Source: Keguizhuia sedimenti
GTDB lineage: Bacteria > Pseudomonadota > Gammaproteobacteria > Burkholderiales > Burkholderiaceae_D
NCBI GenBank assembly: GCA_030715135.1
Contig: JAUYVH010000001.1
Location: 124,001 to 188,000 of the forward strand
Length of the DNA stretch: 64,000 nt
Reading direction: 5' to 3'
In this document: one piece after another, positions 58,955 to 64,000 of the stretch
Position numbering within the stretch: position 1 is the stretch's first letter
Layout: the number at the start of each line of letters is the position of its first letter
Position numbers and translations under genes: made by a program
Notes under the pieces: generated by a model
Told to the model about the DNA's origin: nothing
Seen by the model: only the letters and a program-made list of their open reading frames with translations
Database searches by the model: none

Positions 58955-59695
58955 ATGGACAGCAGCAATAGAAAAAATGTGCCGCGGCTGCGGCAAATAC
59001 GGGATCTTGAACGCGCCACGTCGGCCAAGGCACGCGAGTCGTGGAGCATGTTCACGATTATGGCAGAGTTTATTGAATCGACGGAACGGCTGTCCGAATT
59101 GCGCCCGGCCGTCTCGCTCTTCGGGTCGGCCCGCATTAAACCGGATAGCTCGTATTATGCGACAGCAGTCGATATTGCACGGCGCCTGTCCGACGAAGGC
59201 TTTGCCGTGATCTCGGGAGGCGGCCCCGGCATCATGGAAGCCGCCAACAAAGGCGGTTTCGAAGGCAAGTCGCCCTCGGTCGGGCTGAACATCGAGTTGC
59301 CCCACGAGCAAGCCAGCAACACTTGGCAAAACATCTCGCTCAGCTTCCGCCACTTCTTTGCGCGCAAGGTAGCCTTCGTCAAGTATGCAGATGCGTACGT
59401 CATTTTACCGGGCGGTTTCGGCACACTGGATGAATTAATGGAAGTACTGACGCTCATCCAGACCGGGAAATCGCGGCGCATTCCGGTCATCCTGGTCGGA
59501 ACGAGCTTCTGGCGCGGCTTGCTGGACTGGTTCCAAAGCCAGCTGGTAAAAGACGGCATGATATCCGCCAAGGATATGGAGCTGGTGCAATTGATCGATG
59601 AACCAGTGAATATCGTGGAAGCAATTTTCGCTTTCTACGAGGCACGCCATATCGAGCTCAGCGATCCGGAGCGTTCATTGAATCCATATTTGTGA
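58955..59695 (+). CDS. LOG-family protein (TIGR00730-like)
   Basis: The 246-residue protein has the LOG nucleotide-phosphate fold with SGGGPGIMEAANKGGFEG and the conserved PGGFGTLDELMEVLTL motif. Related proteins are phosphoribohydrolases of the cytokinin-activating LOG type, but the bacterial role is not settled. The start is placed at ATG 58955, immediately next to the polA start (CATATG shared); it has no good ribosome site, and starts further downstream (59048) or upstream are possible. Confidence 0.85.
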   Translation: MDSSNRKNVPRLRQIRDLERATSAKARESWSMFTIMAEFIESTERLSELRPAVSLFGSARIKPDSSYYATAVDIARRLSDEGFAVISGGGPGIMEAANKGGFEGKSPSVGLNIELPHEQASNTWQNISLSFRHFFARKVAFVKYADAYVILPGGFGTLDELMEVLTLIQTGKSRRIPVILVGTSFWRGLLDWFQSQLVKDGMISAKDMELVQLIDEPVNIVEAIFAFYEARHIELSDPERSLNPYL

Positions 59696-59801
59696 AATTT
59701 TGCGGCGAACTGACCACGCCGGTTTGCTACAATGTCTGCAGTACTTGCATGGGCGCTCGAAAATTCTGCCGGCGCCTTCTTCGTCTTTATCCGCCAAGAT
59801 C

Positions 59802-60239
59802 ATGAAATCTGATATCCCCCCAGCCAGACAGGCGCTACTTGCGGCCCTCGGCGCCTTTGCCTTTATATCCTTGCCGGCTGACGCGCAAACGCAGGCGGCC
59901 GACATGCCTCCGAGGCTGGAAAAGGTGGAAGAGCTTGACAGCTCCGCCACGGATCCTGCCGCAAATCAGGAAGCCAGCTCCTCAAAGCCAAGCAGACGAG
60001 AGATCATTGAAAAGCGCGAACGCGGCGAGGTCACCTCGATCGAGGTCAGGAGCGGCGAGCATAGTTATTTCCTTGATCCGGGCGACGAACCGGGAACCGT
60101 TGTGCCCGGCGACGCGCAAAGCGGCAATACGCGCACGCCGCAATGGAAAATATTTGAGTTCGACTGGAAGCGTCCTGCCGAAACAAACGATGCAGGCCTG
60201 CAGTCCGAGCCCGCAGCGCCGCCCGCGCCGGTAAAATAA
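59802..60239 (+). CDS. DUF2782-like exported protein
   Basis: The 145-residue product has a signal peptide (ALLAALGAFAFISLPADA-QT). Its mature domain includes EVTSIEVRSGEHSYFLDPGD-like and GDAQSGNTRTPQWKIFEFDW, which I associate with the DUF2782 family of betaproteobacteria that is often found beside polA and thrB. Function is unknown. The ATG at 59802 is fixed by the signal peptide. It is followed by thrB after 61 bp. An extended -10-like TGCTACAAT lies at 59725-59733. Confidence 0.75.
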   Translation: MKSDIPPARQALLAALGAFAFISLPADAQTQAADMPPRLEKVEELDSSATDPAANQEASSSKPSRREIIEKRERGEVTSIEVRSGEHSYFLDPGDEPGTVVPGDAQSGNTRTPQWKIFEFDWKRPAETNDAGLQSEPAAPPAPVK

Positions 60240-60300
60240 GCAGGATCCGTAAAACGGCAATCCTTCCATTACAACAAGAACATTCATTTCATTTTTCGAT

Positions 60301-61257
60301 ATGGCGGTATTTACCACAGTTACACTGGACGATCTCGCGCAGTGGTCAGCACAATTTCCTTTAGGCCGGGCGCTTGCAATCAAAGGCATATCTACCGGTA
60401 TCGAAAACAGCAATTTTTTCATCGCCATGGAAAGCGGCGAATACGTGCTGACGGTTTTTGAAAAACTGAGTTTCGAGCAATTGCCGTTTTATCTGAACCT
60501 GATGCGCCATCTGGCGCAGCGCGATGTCCTGGTGCCGCTTCCGATCGCCAACCGTGACGGCAGTATCCTCAATGCCCTGCATGGCAAACCGGCCTCGATC
60601 GTAACCAAGCTGCAAGGCGAGTGCCAACTTGGCCCGGAGCCGGTTCATTGCCGTGAAGTAGGTGCAATGCTGGCAAAAATGCATCTCGCCGCACGCGATT
60701 TTCCGCAGCACCAGCCGAACCTGAGGGGATTGAACTGGTGGAAAGAAACTGCGCCGGCGGTCCTGCCCTACCTGCCGCAGGAGGGCCAGCAGCTGCTGCA
60801 ATCCGAGCTGCGCTATCAGGAAGAGTTTGCCGCAGGCACCACTTATCAAACGCTGCCGAACGGTCCTATCCATGCGGACTTGTTTCGCAATAATGTCATG
60901 TTCGACGGCGAACGCCTGACCGGATTCTTCGACTTTTATTTTGCCGGCTGGGATACCTGGCTGTTCGATGTCGCTGTGACGGTGAACGACTGGTGCATCG
61001 ATCTGGACAGCGGCGCGCTGGATCACGCGCGCGTACGCGCGATGCTGGATGCGTACCACGCGGTTCGCCCCTTCACCAACGAAGAGCAAAGCGCATGGCA
61101 GGCAATGCTGCGCGCCGGAGCATTGCGCTTCTGGCTGTCGCGCCTGTACGACTTTTACAAGCCGCGTGAAGCGGAAATCCTCACGCCGCACGACCCGACG
61201 CATTTTGAACGAATACTGCGGCTGCGCATCAGCGAACCGGCGCCGGCCTTGGCCTGA
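60301..61257 (+). CDS. thrB: Homoserine kinase (ThrB type II)
   Basis: The 318-residue kinase has the aminoglycoside-phosphotransferase fold: [19 protein letters not shown] near the start and the Brenner-type catalytic motif [16 protein letters not shown] then [19 protein letters not shown]. It phosphorylates homoserine on the way to threonine. This is the ThrB2 form common in beta- and alphaproteobacteria, not the GHMP-type of enteric bacteria. Followed after three bases by the membrane-protein gene. Confidence 0.92.
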   Translation: MAVFTTVTLDDLAQWSAQFPLGRALAIKGISTGIENSNFFIAMESGEYVLTVFEKLSFEQLPFYLNLMRHLAQRDVLVPLPIANRDGSILNALHGKPASIVTKLQGECQLGPEPVHCREVGAMLAKMHLAARDFPQHQPNLRGLNWWKETAPAVLPYLPQEGQQLLQSELRYQEEFAAGTTYQTLPNGPIHADLFRNNVMFDGERLTGFFDFYFAGWDTWLFDVAVTVNDWCIDLDSGALDHARVRAMLDAYHAVRPFTNEEQSAWQAMLRAGALRFWLSRLYDFYKPREAEILTPHDPTHFERILRLRISEPAPALA

Positions 61258-61260
61258 TCT

Positions 61261-62043
61261 ATGGAAAACCCTACAGCGCAACTCGGCTGGACCTGGCTCA
61301 AGGATGGCTTTGCCTTGTTCCGCAAGCAGCCGGCCGAACTATCGACACTATTCCTGAGCTATCTGTTCCTGATGCTGGGCATAGGTATCATCCCGGTATT
61401 GGGCCAGGCGCTACCCATTCTGCTGGTGCCGGTGTTTTCGATGGCTTTCCTGCAGGCGTGCGTGCACATTGAGCAGGGAAAGCGCGTCTACCCAAACCTT
61501 GTGCTGACCGGCTTTCGTTCGCCGGCCTTTGTCACCTTGCTGAAACTGGGGGTGCTGTATCTGTTGGCGGCATTGCTGGCCATTGCCGGTTCAAGCATTA
61601 TCGACGGCGGGATCTTTTTCAAAGCCATGACCGGCCAGATCAAGCTCGATACGGAAACGGTCGAGGCATCCAATATGTCGTCGGCAATGATGTTTGCGGC
61701 GCTGTTGTACACACCGGCGGCAATGGCCTTATGGTTTGCGGCTCCATTGGCCGCATGGCAAAAAATGGGCGTGATGAAATCCATTTTCTACAGCTTTTTC
61801 GCCGTGCGCCGGCATGGAAAAGCCTTCCTGGTCTACATACTGGCCTGGGCTTTCTTCGGAATTTTCCTGCCTGTGATCTTGAGCTCGATACTTGCGCTCT
61901 TCGTCGGCACTGGCATCGCGACCATGGTGCTGCTATTGCCGCTGTCGGTCGTCACGACGGTGGTCATGTACTGTTCGTTTTATGTCTCTTATGTACATGT
62001 CTTCGGCAGACCTGAGTTCGCGCTGCCGGATGAAATAAAATAA
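61261..62043 (+). CDS. BPSS1780-family membrane protein
   Basis: The 260-residue protein has about six hydrophobic segments (LSTLFLSYLFLMLGIGIIPV, ALPILLVPVFSMAFLQACVH and several more) and the conserved N-terminal GWTWLKDGFALFRKQPAEL. The family has no known function. It starts three bases after thrB and probably shares its transcript. Its stop codon overlaps the end of the convergent rnpB gene within a base or two. Confidence 0.82.
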   Translation: MENPTAQLGWTWLKDGFALFRKQPAELSTLFLSYLFLMLGIGIIPVLGQALPILLVPVFSMAFLQACVHIEQGKRVYPNLVLTGFRSPAFVTLLKLGVLYLLAALLAIAGSSIIDGGIFFKAMTGQIKLDTETVEASNMSSAMMFAALLYTPAAMALWFAAPLAAWQKMGVMKSIFYSFFAVRRHGKAFLVYILAWAFFGIFLPVILSSILALFVGTGIATMVLLLPLSVVTTVVMYCSFYVSYVHVFGRPEFALPDEIK

Positions 62044-62384
62044 AGCAAGCCGATAGGCCGGATTCTGTTACGGCCGGCAGAAACTGCCGGCTATGACAGC
62101 CATTCCTCTAGGCCATGAATTGCTCCATGGCTCAAGCTTCCTACCCGCACGCTCCGCGAGCAACATCATCGCGTGCCTATTTGGAATTGCTCCGGGTGGA
62201 GGTTACCGCGTTTCACCGTAACTTAATACGCTCGTCTCTGTGGCCCTGTTCCTCGCCTTATACTGAAGCCGAAGCTTCTGTTTTCGGCGGACGGCCGTTA
62301 GCCGTCACCCTGCTCTGTGGAGTCCGGACCTTCCTCCCGCCGCTACGCAATGCGCAACGGCCAGCGGCTGTCTGGCTTGCTTCA
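62044..62384 (-). ncRNA. rnpB: RNase P RNA, class A
   Basis: On the minus strand the sequence contains the conserved GGGAGGAAGGTCCGGACTCC (near 62330-62310) and AGAGCAGGGTGACGG, and its ends AAGCAAGCC and GGCTTGCTT pair to form helix P1. The 341-nt size fits bacterial type A RNase P RNA, which cleaves the 5' leader of pre-tRNAs. A -10-like TAGAAT lies at 62391-62396. It abuts the membrane-protein gene convergently. Confidence 0.93.
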
Positions 62385-62635
62385 GGTTGCATTCTAACTG
62401 AACAACGTTGAAGCTGCTGCCCTTGATTGGCACTCCGGCTCGATTACTTCCCGCCAAGCCATGCATTGGCCCCTCCCTTCAGCGGTCAGCGCTCAGAAAT
62501 CACTTTCCGACCAGCACGAAAATTTACCCAATTCATGTTCTGAGGAATATTTCGAACTGCTTCAAATTTTGATTGTCCTTAATTTAGTTGGACATAATTT
62601 TTTATGTTTGCAAGCTAATATGAAAGGACTGTCTT

Positions 62636-62893
62636 ATGTCGAATCCCGGCAATCAAAATTCGCAAAAATCCGCATCTAAAAGCAAGCCCAATCTTATTCC
62701 AGATGCATTGCAGGGTACGGATGATACCCAATCAGAATTTTCCGTGAATGCAACGCGCGAGGAACGAAGGGAAGACGAGAGAAAAGCGGATGAAAAATCT
62801 GCGCATGCCGCTCCCACTCAAGAGAGCGATGCTGCCGAAACACAATCCGAATTTTCCGTGAACGAACGCTTGCGCGGGAATTCACAATCGTAA
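62636..62893 (+). CDS. Hydrophilic small protein with a duplicated TQSEFSVN motif
   Basis: The 85-residue charged and probably disordered protein contains TQSEFSVN twice (residues about 31-38 and 69-76), each preceded by an acidic D/E-rich stretch. It starts MSNPGNQNSQKSASKSKPNL, with AAAGGA as ribosome site eight bases ahead. There is no signal peptide or membrane segment. I recognise no family. The two motif copies suggest internal duplication or two binding sites for one partner. Confidence 0.65.
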   Translation: MSNPGNQNSQKSASKSKPNLIPDALQGTDDTQSEFSVNATREERREDERKADEKSAHAAPTQESDAAETQSEFSVNERLRGNSQS

Positions 62894-63088
62894 TATTTGA
62901 GGAATCCGTTCGGCCCTACTGACTGATTCACGGCGCAATGAAGCTTAGGTATTTTGGAACCTGGCCCTGTGGCGTCAATCACTGCCTTTTTTATAAGTAG
63001 CAGCTACTTGTCCGAAGCCGGTTTTAGTTCGCGGCGAACAAAAGAGAAAGCGAATTGACAGGAGGAAAAAGAGAGTGAGGCGAGATGC

Positions 63089-63119
63089 CGATCTGTGCAG
63101 ATTTACTCTGCACAGATCG
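63089..63119 (-). terminator. Hairpin downstream of the SWIB gene
   Basis: CGATCTGTGCAGA pairs perfectly with TCTGCACAGATCG across a five-base loop. It is a strong stem but no T-run follows on the minus strand, so termination may be weak. Confidence 0.5.
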
Positions 63120-63124
63120 TTGCT

Positions 63125-63430
63125 TCATTTGAGATGAACGGAAATGAGCTTGGTCATTTCAAACATGGAAACTTGCTTTTTCCCATCAAAGACTGCTTCC
63201 AGCTTGGAGTCGGCATTGATCATGCGGCGATTCGCTGGATCCTGGAGGTTATGCTCCTTGATGTAATCCCACACTTTTTTTGTAACTTCGGTGCGGGGAA
63301 TCGGCGTTGCGCCAACAACCTCTGCCAGTTCTTTGGAAGGTGTCACAGGTTTCATGAAAGCGCTATTCGGCTTGCTTTCCTTTTTTGCTGGTGTATTAAT
63401 AATTTTCTCCTCATAAAAATCGATGGGCAT
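63125..63430 (-). CDS. SWIB/MDM2-domain protein
   Basis: This small protein matches the bacterial SWIB family: NSAFMKPVTPSKELAEVVGA, TEVTKKVWDYIKEHNLQDPA, NRRMINADSKL and KQVSMFEMTKLISVHLK. Such proteins are DNA-associated and related to the SWIB domain of chromatin remodellers and chlamydial topoisomerase; the bacterial role is not known. ATG 63430 is the listed start, but a perfect GAGGAG with six-base spacing points to an ATT at 63400 that would give the usual short N-terminus (I/M)NTPAKKESKPNSAFMKP. Confidence 0.8.
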   Translation of the reverse strand: MPIDFYEEKIINTPAKKESKPNSAFMKPVTPSKELAEVVGATPIPRTEVTKKVWDYIKEHNLQDPANRRMINADSKLEAVFDGKKQVSMFEMTKLISVHLK

Positions 63431-63575
63431 ACAGTAACATGCAAATAGCAAAACATAGCCTGCCAGGGCACTGATTTGCATACTGGGGCTTGATTCTACC
63501 CTACTATTCGGCTGCTTCTAAGTAGAAGCAGATACTAGCAGTCAGTCATTTTGCTGCCAAGATCGCCATCGGAAA

Positions 63576-64000
63576 TTATGCGGCTTTTCCAATACCGGAA
63601 GCCGAATTCGAGCGCCTTATTGCGGTATGCACTTTATAGGCAAGATCGGTAAGCTGAAATGGCTTAGGCAATATCATTTCCCGGTCGACCACCTCGTCGA
63701 TTGCCTGCAGATCCGCATAGCCGGTCGCGATAATTGCCGGCAAATCCGGATATATCTTATGTGCATATTTGACGAGCTGAGCGCCATTTATCACACCAGG
63801 CATTAGAAAGTCCGTGATCAGCAAATCTGGACGGGCCGATACGAGCTTATCGACGCCACTTTGTCCATCCTCTGCCTGCATCACCTGATAACCAAGGATT
63901 TCCAAGCTTTCCACAATAAACTCACGGACTTGGGGTTCATCCTCAACCACCAGAATATTTGCACGCTTGCCTTCAGATATGACATGCTCATCACCCCGTG
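63576..64000 (-). CDS. C-terminal receiver domain of a larger sensor (cut by window end)
   Basis: The frame is open past base 64000 (RGDEHVISEGKRANILVVEDEPQ upstream of the GTG at 63950), so the gene continues outside. The visible 140 residues form a complete receiver domain: ILVVEDEP acidic pair, phospho-acceptor Asp in LLITDFLMPGV and the conserved Lys in ILPKPFQL. A hybrid histidine kinase is the most likely whole protein. Transcription ends before the SWIB gene; no terminator is evident. Confidence 0.85.
   Translation of the reverse strand, partial: RGDEHVISEGKRANILVVEDEPQVREFIVESLEILGYQVMQAEDGQSGVDKLVSARPDLLITDFLMPGVINGAQLVKYAHKIYPDLPAIIATGYADLQAIDEVVDREMILPKPFQLTDLAYKVHTAIRRSNSASGIGKAA

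Noticed and set aside
62115-62411. Plus-strand open frame of 98 codons
   Set aside because: It lies across the RNase P RNA gene, whose conserved structural motifs are on the minus strand.

Overview
The window reads as chromosome of a betaproteobacterium, most likely Oxalobacteraceae (Herminiimonas/Collimonas/Janthinobacterium-like). This is inferred from gene content and gene order (queA-tgt-yajC-secD-secF, recG-oxyR-ubiA, xseB-ispA-dxs-folE2, polA next to a LOG gene, a DUF2782-like gene and a type II thrB). No 16S gene is present, so the genus is not proven.

Left core block (1-14.5 kb): bacterioferritin tail, a glutathione S-transferase, purB, a cytochrome b561 with two YceI proteins, the convergent queA-tgt-yajC-secD-secF operon, then recG, oxyR and ubiA. 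An accessory block of about 22 kb (14.5-36.5 kb) follows. It opens with a NarX-type histidine kinase, its NarL-type regulator and a stand-alone LuxR-type regulator. Then comes a complete tad locus for Flp pili: flp pilin, TadV peptidase, an unusual AAA ATPase, RcpC, RcpA secretin, a small lipoprotein, TadG, two TadE-like pseudopilins, TadZ, TadA, TadB, TadC and TadD. The block ends with a secreted lipoprotein gene, a decayed copy of its 3' end, long gene-poor AT-rich stretches, and tRNA-Gly and tRNA-Glu.

Right core block (37-64 kb): an exported protein, proC-yggS, pilT and pilU (twitching motility motors), a glutathione peroxidase, PduO-type cobalamin adenosyltransferase, a large hybrid sensor kinase, the xseB-ispA-dxs-folE2 operon, a divergent Rieske oxygenase, a DMT transporter, a sulfurtransferase, a ZIP transporter, a dienelactone hydrolase-like enzyme, polA, a LOG protein, a DUF2782-like protein, thrB, a membrane protein and RNase P RNA. 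Two small proteins and the C-terminal receiver domain of a gene cut by the window end close the sequence.

The window thus carries two surface-appendage systems: type IV pilus retraction motors in the core and a Flp/Tad pilus in the accessory block. Non-coding structure worth attention includes a palindromic dispersed repeat (one copy between secD and secF, one beside polA), a tandem palindromic repeat between pilT and pilU, a strong hairpin after flp, and several genes with unusual start-codon situations.
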